Counted from the stretch's first letter, positions 1-5,826 are shown. The stretch: 11,025 nucleotides of DNA from Campylobacteraceae bacterium (GCA_027002755.1 JALWZI010000266.1:1-11025), one strand, 5' to 3'. The notes: generated by a model not told the origin, from the sequence alone. Translations and numbers: made by a program.

Positions 1-270
1 GTAGGAGGTGGTTTCGTTGTGCTCGAAACGGCCCTCTTTTTTGAGGATGCGGGGGTTGATCAGTTCCCAAAAGCTGCCGTCCTCTTTTTTGATGACGACG
101 ATATTGAAGGGGTGGGCCACCTGCATTGCTGTCAGGGCGTCGAGACCATGCGCCTCCATCGTCTCTTCGATATCGCTCAGAAGGCGGGGAAGGCTCTCAT
201 CCTTGAAGTCCCGCACGTCGGCACAGGAGAGAATACGATCATCGGGATAGACAACGAGTTCTTTGACCAT
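1..270 (-). CDS. Divergent peptide deformylase-like protein (N-terminal 90 residues, partial)
   Basis: Reading the minus strand from ATG at 270 gives 90 uninterrupted codons to the window edge. The start is supported by a purine-rich AAAGGGG a few bases upstream. The layout matches the peptide deformylase fold: an N-terminal V-x-Y-P-D-x-R-I stretch (residues 7-13), a helix, a degenerate form of the GxGLAAPQ motif that keeps Gln50 (ALTAMQ, 45-50), a VVI strand, and INPRIL (71-76). True deformylases then carry EGCLS, whose Cys binds the metal. Here the aligned place reads E-T-T-S-Y (86-90), with no Cys. This is therefore probably a paralogous deformylase-like protein with altered or lost activity rather than the housekeeping enzyme. 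The HExxH motif would lie outside the window and cannot be checked. Family assignment is fairly sure; function is not. It lies 127 bp downstream of the 58-residue gene on the same strand and may have its own promoter. Confidence 0.72.
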   Translation of the reverse strand, partial: MVKELVVYPDDRILSCADVRDFKDESLPRLLSDIEETMEAHGLDALTAMQVAHPFNIVVIKKEDGSFWELINPRILKKEGRFEHNETTSY

Positions 271-330
271 GAAAGCCCCTTTATCGGAAATACTTTTGTG
301 ATCGATCCCTGATGGATGGATGACAAAAAT

Positions 331-336
331 ATTTTA
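331..336 (-). promoter_or_regulatory. Candidate -10 box for the deformylase-like gene
   Basis: On the minus strand the spacer reads TTAAAATAT, giving a TAAAAT -10-like hexamer about 60 bp upstream of the start codon at 270. No convincing -35 box is seen, which is common in Campylobacterota sigma-70 promoters. The call rests on the hexamer and its place in a short AT-rich stretch only. Confidence 0.3.
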
Positions 337-397
337 AGGGCTGGAATAAAATACGGAGTGGTGGGTCGGAGGCCCGGAACGGAGCTTCCGAAGCAGA

Positions 398-574
398 TCA
401 GCCGTGGCTCTTCTTCACGACCAGGATCATCTTGATGTTGATGATGATGAAGCGGATGAACTGCCAGATCAGGCAGGTCCGCATGAATTTGACGAAGGGA
501 GTGGGCACCATCGTCTCGAAGCTGGGCTCATAGGCCTGAATGTTTTTCTCAATGGAATGATCGACACTTGCCAT
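398..574 (-). CDS. 58-residue single-helix membrane protein in operon with the SQR
   Basis: ATG at 574 follows a strong AAGGAG site, and the frame runs 58 codons to TGA at 398-400. The gene starts 31 bp after the SQR stop, across an almost pure purine spacer, so the two are surely co-transcribed. The N-terminal half is polar (about residues 1-24) and includes a PTPF stretch at 24-27. Residues about 32-53 form one hydrophobic helix rich in Ile with embedded basic residues (Arg41, Lys48), and the tail is short and basic (KKSHG). There is no signal peptidase site, so an anchored or monotopic inner-membrane protein is expected. I do not recognise a named family. Because it is coupled to a quinone-reducing flavoprotein, a role as membrane anchor or assembly partner of that enzyme is a reasonable inference. 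A real gene is likely because of the Shine-Dalgarno site, spacing and helix. Confidence 0.72.
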   Translation of the reverse strand: MASVDHSIEKNIQAYEPSFETMVPTPFVKFMRTCLIWQFIRFIIINIKMILVVKKSHG

Positions 575-605
575 ATCTTCTCCTTTTCTTTTTTTCTTTT
601 TCTTC

Positions 606-2078
606 TTACTCGGGGATCAGGGTCCAGCCCGGCTTGAGCTTGGCTTTGTAGATGAACAGGTGATGCAGGATATGCTTGATCCAGTGTCCTGCCAGACCGA
701 TCTCTCCGAACGTGTAGTCCAGATCCCGACCGATGCCGGGATATTTCTCGAAGTCGGGAACGACGGGATAGACGGTCAGAGCTGCCGCCAGACCTTTGGT
801 CAGGCTCTTACCGGCGGAGGCGACACAAGCGGCACCCATTTCTGCCATAGAAGCCTCATGGAGATGGGCGTTGGGCCCCTGCTTGATCAGGTCGACCACG
901 GTATGGGCGACGTTCTTTCCGATGATACCGGAGGGCATACCGGTTCTCGGAGGCGTGGGGTTGATGGGCGTACCCTTGGGGCTCTTCATCGGCTTGGAGA
1001 TCAGATGCGGCGGCGCGAAGGCGATTCCCACGGCGAAGATGTTCTTGTAGTCGGGGTTCTGATAGGTCCGGGGCCAATCGCTCGCTTTCCACTCTTCATA
1101 AGGCTTGGGCGTATAGTCGGCATCGACTTTGAGGAAACCGTTGGGAGCGAAGATCTTGTCGGTCATATCCTCGCCGTTCTTGTCGTAGGCTTTGAGGCCC
1201 ACACCGGCGAAGGGAGGGATCAGCATGGCGAAATCGAACTCCATCTCTCCCTCGGTCCCATCGAGCTGTTCGTAGTGAAGCTTGCCCTCTTCGACCTTGT
1301 TGACATGGGCACCGATGGTCCAGTCGACCCCGCGCTCGACAAAGAGCGATTCGGCGAAGAGCTTGGAGCTGGCGGCGTAACCTCCGCGCTTGATGTGCAG
1401 ACCACCGATACCGAAGTCACCCAAGAAAGACTCGTTGGAGATCCAATGGATGTCCAGCATGTCGCGGATGCCGGCTCTTTGGGCTTCGAACTCGATGTTG
1501 AAGATATATTCGAAAGCCGCGCCCTGGCAGGTACACATCCCGTGGCCGGTTCCGACGACGATCTTCTGCTTCTGCCCCGCTTTGGCCTTTTCGAAGATCT
1601 TGCGCAGTTCGTTGTTGGCGTGGACCGCGTGATCGGCGGTACAGACGGAGACGGTGTTGGGCCCGAGCTGGCCGTTTCCGTCACCCAGACCGGGCGTCGC
1701 GTCGAAGTTGAGTTTGGGACCGGTAGCGTTGATGAGGTAGTCGTAGGTGATCTCCTCGGTCTGTCCCTCTTTGCCCTGACCGGTATATTCGATGGTGATG
1801 AAGGGGGTGTCACTGCCCTCTTTCCCCTCGGGATGGATCGAGACCGCTTTGGCCTGACGGTAATCGATCCCTGCTTTGGCATAGACGGGTGCCAGAGGGA
1901 AGACCACATCCTCTTTCTTCATCTCTCCGACCCCGACCCAGATGTTGGAGGGGATCCAGTTCCAGTTGGCGTTGGGGGTGACCACAACGACCTCATGTTC
2001 GTTACCGAGCCATTTTTTGGCAAAAGTGGCTGCAGTGTGTCCGGAGACACCGCCGCCCATAACTACTACTCTAGCCAT
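606..2078 (-). CDS. sqr: Sulfide:quinone oxidoreductase-type FAD flavoprotein
   Basis: This 490-residue protein of the SQR/flavocytochrome c flavoprotein family would oxidise sulfide at a disulfide/FAD centre and pass electrons to membrane quinone. It opens with a dinucleotide-binding glycine motif (GGGVSG, residues 8-13) right after the start, then NWNWIPSNIWVGVG (38-51), the region that in SQRs contacts FAD. Cys146, the pair Cys182/Cys184 in HGMCTCQG, and Cys418 sit where three catalytic cysteines are expected. The C-terminus (about 462-490) is basic and amphipathic, fitting monotopic membrane attachment. The third FAD segment reads FAVGIA (348-353), where many relatives have an Asp after the Gly. 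ATG at 2078 was chosen over an upstream in-frame ATG (2141) because AAAGGA lies 5-6 bases before it and the fold begins there. The SQR subtype cannot be settled by eye, and a related sulfur flavoprotein remains possible. Confidence 0.82.
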   Translation of the reverse strand: MARVVVMGGGVSGHTAATFAKKWLGNEHEVVVVTPNANWNWIPSNIWVGVGEMKKEDVVFPLAPVYAKAGIDYRQAKAVSIHPEGKEGSDTPFITIEYTGQGKEGQTEEITYDYLINATGPKLNFDATPGLGDGNGQLGPNTVSVCTADHAVHANNELRKIFEKAKAGQKQKIVVGTGHGMCTCQGAAFEYIFNIEFEAQRAGIRDMLDIHWISNESFLGDFGIGGLHIKRGGYAASSKLFAESLFVERGVDWTIGAHVNKVEEGKLHYEQLDGTEGEMEFDFAMLIPPFAGVGLKAYDKNGEDMTDKIFAPNGFLKVDADYTPKPYEEWKASDWPRTYQNPDYKNIFAVGIAFAPPHLISKPMKSPKGTPINPTPPRTGMPSGIIGKNVAHTVVDLIKQGPNAHLHEASMAEMGAACVASAGKSLTKGLAAALTVYPVVPDFEKYPGIGRDLDYTFGEIGLAGHWIKHILHHLFIYKAKLKPGWTLIPE

Positions 2079-2253
2079 GCCTATCCTTTCGATTGATTTT
2101 TGATTGGATTCAATTCTATTCCATTGATGATTAAAGTCCAATTAAAAATGAAAAAATTCCTATAACAAATATTAATTATTATGGGTTAAATATCTTTAAG
2201 TAATAGAAAAAATAAGTTTCTGTTTCTTCCGGGGAAGTGTCGGCGGATAAACT
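2079..2253. promoter_or_regulatory. AT-rich divergent intergenic region with sqr promoter candidates
   Basis: This spacer separates the minus-strand sqr operon from the plus-strand binding-protein gene and is far more AT-rich than the genes. On the minus strand, -10-like hexamers are CATAAT (2183 down to 2178) and TATAGG (2164 down to 2159), giving sqr leaders of very roughly 75-100 nt. Neither has a clear -35 box and I cannot choose between them. A weak inverted TTGA-6-TCAA pair lies close to the sqr start. No ORF of note is present. Confidence 0.4.
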
Positions 2254-2257
2254 ATGT

Positions 2258-2263
2258 TAAAAT
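2258..2263 (+). promoter_or_regulatory. -10 box (TAAAAT) for the ABC solute-binding protein gene
   Basis: TAAAAT preceded by TGT lies 23 bp upstream of the chosen ATG at 2287. Transcription from here would begin near 2270, downstream of the alternative in-frame ATG at 2254, which supports the shorter protein. No -35 box is evident. Confidence 0.45.
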
Positions 2264-2286
2264 CCCGGCAAACAGTGGAGGTGACG

Positions 2287-3801
2287 ATGCGGGCTCTACC
2301 GGTGCTCTTCATGCTTTTGACACTATGGTGCATGGGAGATTCCGGGACCTTTCACCGTGCCATGTCCTCCTCCCCGACCCGGCTCAATCCTCTTCTGGCC
2401 ACCGATACCTCCAGCAGCGAGATCACTGACTGGATCTTCAACGGATTGATCAAATTCGACGCCAACGGATCCCTCGCTCCCGATCTGGCGACCGACTGGC
2501 GCTTCGAAGATAACCGGACGCTGCTTTTTCACCTGCGCAAAGGGGTGAAATGGCACGATGGAGCACCGTTTACCGCCCGGGATGTGAAGTCCACCTACGA
2601 CTTTATGCGATCCGACAAGGTGGTGACGCCCTATAAAAGCGATTTCAAGTATGTCAGCGGCGTAGAGATCGTCGATCCCCATACTGTCAGGGTCCGTTAC
2701 TCCCAGCCCTATTTCAAGGCCCTCTCGATCTGGATGATGGGGATGCTGCCCGCCCATCTCTGGGAAAAAGAGAAAGACCCTATGCGCAGCCGTCTCAACA
2801 AACTGCCTGTCGGTACCGGCCCCTATCGTATGACCCGACCTTTCGGTATCAACGAACGGATCGTTCTGAAGGCCAACGACAACTATTATGAACATCCCCC
2901 TTTCATCCATCGGCAGATCTATCATTATATAGGGGATCCCGCTACCGAGTTCATGATGCTCAAAGCCGGCAAGCTCGATATCGGGGGGCTCAGCCCGCTG
3001 CAGCTGGATCGCCAGGTGGGGGCCGAATTCAAAAAACATTACAAAATCTATGAGCAGCCCTCCCACAGCTACACCTATCTGGGCTTCAACCTGAGGGATC
3101 CGAAGTTCCGGGATCGGCGGGTGCGTCGGGCTGTCGCTCTGGGGATCGACCGCCGGGAGATCATCGATCTGCTCTTTTTCGGCCACGGGCGTCCCTGCTA
3201 CGGCCCCTTCATGCCGGGAAGCTCCGTCTATCCCCGGGGTTTCAAGCCCGAAAGATACGATCCCGCAGCGGCGAGAAAGCTGTTGAAAGAGGCGGGCTAC
3301 GGCCCCGGGCACCCTTTGCGCTTCACGCTGGTGACCAATACCGGCAACGAGACCCGGATCAACGCCGCTCAGATCATCCAGCAGCAACTGCGGAAGATCG
3401 GTGTGGAGATGAAGATCCGTACCATGGAGTGGCAGGCCTTTCTCAACACGGTGGTCTTCCCGAGGAACTTCGAGGCGGTCCTGCTGGGATGGAGCCTCTC
3501 CCTGATCCCCGATGCCTACAGCATCTGGCACAGTGATGGGGACAAAAAAGGGGGGTTCAATTTCGTCGGCTATCACAATCCGCAGGTGGATCGTCTCATC
3601 AAAGCGAGTGAAAAGATTGTTGATCCCGAGTCCTTCGCCGCCAACTATCGAAAAATTTTCCGGCTCATCGTCGCCGACTACCCCTATGTCTTCCTCTACA
3701 TCCCCGACAGCATCACCGCCGTAAGCCGCAGAATCGAAGGGGTCAGCCCTTCGATTATCGGGATCCAGCATAACTTTATTGACTGGAAGATCAAGGATTG
3801 A
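2287..3801 (+). CDS. ABC transporter solute-binding protein, family 5 (peptide/nickel type)
   Basis: This 504-residue protein is a periplasmic extracellular solute-binding protein of family 5 (DppA/OppA/NikA-like), which captures peptides or other ligands for an ABC importer. Family signatures are LNPLLATD (33-40) with an IFNGL segment (50-54), LAPDLATDW (63-71), and RKGVKWHDGAPFTARDV (84-100), near the usual family length. The N-terminus has a hydrophobic stretch (about residues 3-16), as in a secretion signal. Cys15 follows LTLW, and a Trp at -1 makes a standard lipobox unlikely. The start at 2287 is backed by GGAGG at 2277-2281 and by the promoter box just upstream; an in-frame ATG at 2254 precedes the likely transcription start. 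No permease or ATPase gene is nearby, so it is an orphan receptor or one serving a distant transporter. Its stop codon is followed after one base by a heptamer array. Confidence 0.88.
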   Translation: MRALPVLFMLLTLWCMGDSGTFHRAMSSSPTRLNPLLATDTSSSEITDWIFNGLIKFDANGSLAPDLATDWRFEDNRTLLFHLRKGVKWHDGAPFTARDVKSTYDFMRSDKVVTPYKSDFKYVSGVEIVDPHTVRVRYSQPYFKALSIWMMGMLPAHLWEKEKDPMRSRLNKLPVGTGPYRMTRPFGINERIVLKANDNYYEHPPFIHRQIYHYIGDPATEFMMLKAGKLDIGGLSPLQLDRQVGAEFKKHYKIYEQPSHSYTYLGFNLRDPKFRDRRVRRAVALGIDRREIIDLLFFGHGRPCYGPFMPGSSVYPRGFKPERYDPAAARKLLKEAGYGPGHPLRFTLVTNTGNETRINAAQIIQQQLRKIGVEMKIRTMEWQAFLNTVVFPRNFEAVLLGWSLSLIPDAYSIWHSDGDKKGGFNFVGYHNPQVDRLIKASEKIVDPESFAANYRKIFRLIVADYPYVFLYIPDSITAVSRRIEGVSPSIIGIQHNFIDWKIKD

Positions 3802-3802
3802 A

Positions 3803-3830
3803 GTCATTGGTCATTGGTCACTGGTCATTG
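3803..3830 (+). repeat. Left heptamer array, four GTCAYTG units
   Basis: Four perfect-register 7-bp units stand in a row: GTCATTG (3803), GTCATTG (3810), GTCACTG (3817) and GTCATTG (3824). The array begins one base after the binding-protein stop codon. It is the left arm of an inverted pair with the array at 4047-4074. Confidence 0.9.
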
Positions 3831-3844
3831 GGGAAGAGCGAGAG

Positions 3845-3967
3845 ATGGCGATTTTGTCCATAAGACCGGAGCGTTACGACGCTGAAACTGTCGATTTCGA
3901 CAACATGGAATCGGAGGCTTCAGCCACGCCTCTGACTTTGCAAGCCCTCGATGGTAACGTAGAATAG
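3845..3967 (+). CDS. Possible 40-residue ORF in the loop between inverted heptamer arrays
   Basis: ATG at 3845 opens 40 codons ending in TAG at 3965-3967. The product would be acidic and soluble, without a membrane segment or a motif I recognise. The ribosome site is weak (a GGGGAAGAG stretch about 6-14 bases upstream). The same bases form three consecutive hairpins, so the segment may be a structured RNA rather than a gene. I keep it as a low-confidence call because the frame is open across the middle of the spacer and lies between the binding-protein gene and the phosphatase gene. Confidence 0.22.
   Translation: MAILSIRPERYDAETVDFDNMESEASATPLTLQALDGNVE
3870..3932 (+). ncRNA. Cluster of three hairpins, possible structured RNA element
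   Basis: Three perfect stems follow one another: AGCGT/ACGCT closing a UACG loop (3870-3883), TGTCG/CGACA closing an ATTT loop (3889-3902), and GAGGC/GCCTC with a 9-nt loop (3914-3932). The first loop fits the UNCG tetraloop class. The cluster sits inside the 208-nt loop closed by the inverted heptamer arrays. No T-run follows any stem, so these are not ordinary terminators. It matches no riboswitch class I can name. Confidence 0.3.
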
Positions 3968-4015
3968 AAATGAGAACGACGGATCAGGAAGATCGAAATT
4001 TACAGAAGGAGTCAT

Positions 4016-4021
4016 TATAGT
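4016..4021 (+). promoter_or_regulatory. Candidate -10 box (TATAGT) for the HAD phosphatase gene
   Basis: TATAGT matches TATAAT at five of six positions and sits 42 bp before the HAD start codon. A transcript beginning near 4028 would lack the left heptamer array and so could not form the long inverted-repeat helix. A purine-rich GAAGGAG (4005-4011) lies immediately upstream, which argues the other way: it may be a ribosome site for the leader ORF on a longer transcript. Confidence 0.35.
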
Positions 4022-4066
4022 ATGTATTTTGTGATGGAAACATTCCCAATGGCCAGTGACCAATGA
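4022..4066 (+). CDS. Possible 14-residue leader ORF coupled to the HAD gene
   Basis: ATG at 4022 lies 10 bases after GAAGGAG (4005-4011) and opens a 14-codon frame (MYFVMETFPMASDQ) ending in TGA at 4064-4066. That stop overlaps the HAD start codon as ATGA. The HAD gene lacks a ribosome site of its own, so translation of this leader could deliver ribosomes to it. It could also be the remnant of an older HAD 5' end altered by the repeat. Detection rests on the Shine-Dalgarno-like site and the overlap only. Confidence 0.35.
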   Translation: MYFVMETFPMASDQ

Positions 4067-4074
4067 CCAGTGAC
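4047..4074 (-). repeat. Right heptamer array, four units inverted to the left array
   Basis: Read on the minus strand, the units are GTCACTG, GTCATTG, GTCACTG and GCCATTG. They pair with the array at 3803-3830 in inverted orientation. Including flanking bases, 3803-3834 and 4043-4074 form 32 consecutive RNA pairs, three of them G-U. The HAD start codon lies within this array. Confidence 0.9.
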
Positions 4075-4728
4075 ACGCGAAGCGTCATCCTCTTCGACCT
4101 CGACGGCACTCTCATCGACTCTACCGAGGCGATCCTGGAGAGTTTCCGGGTCAGCTTCGAACTTCTGGGAGGGGGGATCCCCGACCCGGAGAGGATCAAA
4201 GCCCAGGTAGGGCACCCCCTGGCCGACATGTATCGGAATCTGGGAGTTCCGGAGCCTCGTATCGAAGAGTATGTCCGAACCTACAAGGAGCACTATCGGC
4301 AGGTCCACACCGCAAAGACGGTGCTGCTCCCCGGTGCCGGAGAGGCGGTACGTCGTGCGGCGGAGTTCGCCCGGCTGGGGATCGTCACTACCAAGACCGG
4401 ACGCTACTCCCGGGAACTGATGGAACATTTCGGCCTCATGGAGTACTTCGAAGTGTTGATCGGCAGTGAAGACGTCTCGCGACACAAGCCTCATCCCGAG
4501 CCGATTTGGACGGCACTGGAACGGATGGGAACCGGGCGGGAGAGCTGCTGGATGATCGGGGATACCTGTATGGACCTCGAGGCGGCCTCTGCCGCGGGGA
4601 TCGGGGGGATAGGCCTGCTGTGCGGCTACGGGAAAGCGGAGGATCTGCGTTGCTGCGGCAACCCGTTGGAGCCGGAGGCGTTGAGGGCGGTGACACACAT
4701 CGCTCAAAAGCTGGGCACCCGCCCGTGA
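4063..4728 (+). CDS. HAD-superfamily phosphatase, phosphoglycolate phosphatase-like
   Basis: This 221-residue haloacid dehalogenase-type hydrolase shows all core motifs. Motif I is DLDGT (nucleophile Asp12, acid/base Asp14), motif II lies in IVTTKTGR (Thr109 or Thr110), motif III is Lys142 in HKPHP, and motif IV is GDTCMD (Asp167, Asp171). Residues about 18-88 form the small helical cap. The set fits Gph/PpaX-like phosphatases acting on small phosphate esters such as phosphoglycolate or pyrophosphate; the real substrate cannot be read from sequence. ATG at 4063 is the only possible ATG start, because an in-frame TGA at 4057 closes the frame upstream and no GTG or TTG precedes motif I. The start codon lies inside a heptamer repeat without a Shine-Dalgarno site, so translation may depend on the overlapping leader ORF. 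The gene ends 63 bp before porC. Confidence 0.85.
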   Translation: MTSDTRSVILFDLDGTLIDSTEAILESFRVSFELLGGGIPDPERIKAQVGHPLADMYRNLGVPEPRIEEYVRTYKEHYRQVHTAKTVLLPGAGEAVRRAAEFARLGIVTTKTGRYSRELMEHFGLMEYFEVLIGSEDVSRHKPHPEPIWTALERMGTGRESCWMIGDTCMDLEAASAAGIGGIGLLCGYGKAEDLRCCGNPLEPEALRAVTHIAQKLGTRP

Positions 4729-4754
4729 GCAAGGCTCTTTTAAGCTCAGTAGAT

Positions 4755-4760
4755 TACAAT
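4755..4760 (+). promoter_or_regulatory. -10 box (TACAAT) for the por operon
   Basis: TACAAT in the HAD-porC spacer matches the -10 consensus at five of six bases. It would start transcription near 4767, leaving a 25-nt leader with GAGGAGG (4781-4787) before the porC start. No clear -35 box is present. Confidence 0.45.
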
Positions 4761-4791
4761 TGGTTCAATTTCCATAGACCGAGGAGGACTC

Positions 4792-5355
4792 ATGATCGAA
4801 ATCAGATGGCACTCACGTGCAGGCCAGGGAGCCGTCACCGGCGCCAAGGGGCTGGGGGACGTGGTCTCCCGGACCGGCAAGCAGGTACAGGCCTTCGCGT
4901 TGTACGGTTCGGCCAAGCGCGGCGCGGCGATGCGGGCTTACAACCGGATCGACGACAAGCCGATCATCAACCACGCCAAATTCATGCTTCCCGATTACGT
5001 TCTGGTTATCGACCCGGCACTGGCCTTTACCGACAATATCACCGAGAATGACAAACCCGAGACCCAATACATCATCACGACCCATCTGGACAAGACGGAG
5101 CTGATCGCTCAGATCCCAGAACTGCAGGACAAGAAGGACCGGGTCCATGTCGTCGATTGTATGCAGATCTCTCTGGACACCATCGGACGGGCCATCCCCA
5201 ATGCCCCCATGCTTGGAGCCTTCGTCAAAGTCTCCGGAATGTTCGAACTGGAGGATTTCCTCGAAAGTATGAAGCGGGTTCTGGCGAAGTTTCCCCAGAA
5301 GATCATCGACGCGAACATGGCGGCGATCACGCGGGCCTACAACGAAGTTAACTAA
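4792..5355 (+). CDS. porC: Pyruvate:ferredoxin oxidoreductase, gamma subunit
   Basis: The 187-residue gamma subunit of the four-subunit POR interconverts pyruvate plus CoA with acetyl-CoA, CO2 and reduced low-potential carrier. The N-terminus shows the glycine-rich SRAGQGAVTGAK segment (8-19). LYGSAKRGAAMRAY (37-50) corresponds to the conserved G-x-x-x-R-G-A segment of the gamma family, and ANMAAITRAY lies near the C-terminus. In these enzymes this subunit forms part of the CoA-binding site. It is the first gene of the operon, with a strong GAGGAGG ribosome site 4 bases before ATG, and is followed after 12 bp by porD. In Campylobacterota the homologous complex can deliver electrons to flavodoxin or ferredoxin and run oxidatively; in reverse-TCA autotrophs it can carboxylate acetyl-CoA. 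Confidence 0.92.
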   Translation: MIEIRWHSRAGQGAVTGAKGLGDVVSRTGKQVQAFALYGSAKRGAAMRAYNRIDDKPIINHAKFMLPDYVLVIDPALAFTDNITENDKPETQYIITTHLDKTELIAQIPELQDKKDRVHVVDCMQISLDTIGRAIPNAPMLGAFVKVSGMFELEDFLESMKRVLAKFPQKIIDANMAAITRAYNEVN

Positions 5356-5367
5356 GAAAGGATAACT

Positions 5368-5817
5368 ATGAAAGGCGTATTGGCTACCGATAGACGCGGA
5401 GTTCGGGAACTGGGTGCCGAAGAGCTGGTCGGCTGGGATGAAGTGACCCAGGGGGTCGTCCTCAACTCTTTCGATATCGAACTGGAGAATGTCGCACATA
5501 TTCCCCCCGAAGAGCGTCCCTACAGCGATTTCAACAGCTACACGGCGACCGTCGCCTCCTGGCGGGTCATCAAGCCGGTCTACAACCGGGATATCTGTAT
5601 CGACTGTCAGAACTGCTGGGTCTGGTGCCCCGATACCTCCATCATCTCCCGGGACAAACAGATGCTGGGGATCGACTATGACCACTGCAAAGGGTGCGGC
5701 GTCTGTGTCGAGGTCTGCCCCACCAACCCCAAGTCCCTGCTGATGTTCGCCGAAGCGGAAGATCCCGAAGCGGCGCTCGCCAAGTGGCCCGAGAAGAAAA
5801 AGAAAGAGAAAAAATAA
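5368..5817 (+). CDS. porD: Pyruvate:ferredoxin oxidoreductase, delta (2x[4Fe-4S]) subunit
   Basis: This 149-residue ferredoxin-like subunit carries electrons between the catalytic subunits and the external carrier. It has two complete CxxCxxCxxxC clusters, Cys77/80/83/87 and Cys107/110/113/117, the last Cys of each followed by Pro as in bacterial 2[4Fe-4S] ferredoxins. About 70 residues precede the clusters, longer than in minimal PorD proteins, and the tail is a lysine-rich run (KKKKEKK). ATG at 5368 has AAAGGA a few bases upstream. It lies 12 bp after porC and 9 bp before porA, typical of a tightly coupled operon. Confidence 0.93.
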   Translation: MKGVLATDRRGVRELGAEELVGWDEVTQGVVLNSFDIELENVAHIPPEERPYSDFNSYTATVASWRVIKPVYNRDICIDCQNCWVWCPDTSIISRDKQMLGIDYDHCKGCGVCVEVCPTNPKSLLMFAEAEDPEAALAKWPEKKKKEKK

Positions 5818-5826
5818 GGAAGTATC

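Noticed and set aside
19..312. Plus-strand frame of 97 codons at the left edge
   Set aside because: It lies antisense to the deformylase-like frame, which carries a recognisable fold pattern and a ribosome site.
363..396. Possible terminator hairpin behind the 58-residue gene
   Set aside because: Imperfect inverted pieces (TCGGAG with TTCCGA, and an inner CCG/CGG) can be drawn, but the stem has a wobble pair, a poor loop and no T-run on the minus strand.
660..2096. Plus-strand frame of 478 codons opposite sqr
   Set aside because: Antisense shadow of the SQR gene, whose FAD and cysteine motifs are unambiguous on the minus strand.
2079..2141. Upstream in-frame start for sqr giving 21 extra residues
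   Set aside because: The extra residues come from the AT-rich leader and are polar and unrelated to the family. A Shine-Dalgarno site directly precedes ATG at 2078.
2323..3807. Minus-strand frame of 494 codons opposite the solute-binding protein
   Set aside because: The plus-strand product has the family-5 signatures; the antisense product has no recognisable motif.
3779..3967. 62-codon frame running from the end of the binding-protein gene through the left heptamer array
   Set aside because: Its first 20 or so codons overlap the binding-protein stop and translate the repeat into a periodic peptide. Only the part from 3845 could be considered as a gene.
3803..4074. CRISPR array
   Set aside because: Units are 7 bp and directly tandem, with no spacers between them and no cas genes nearby.
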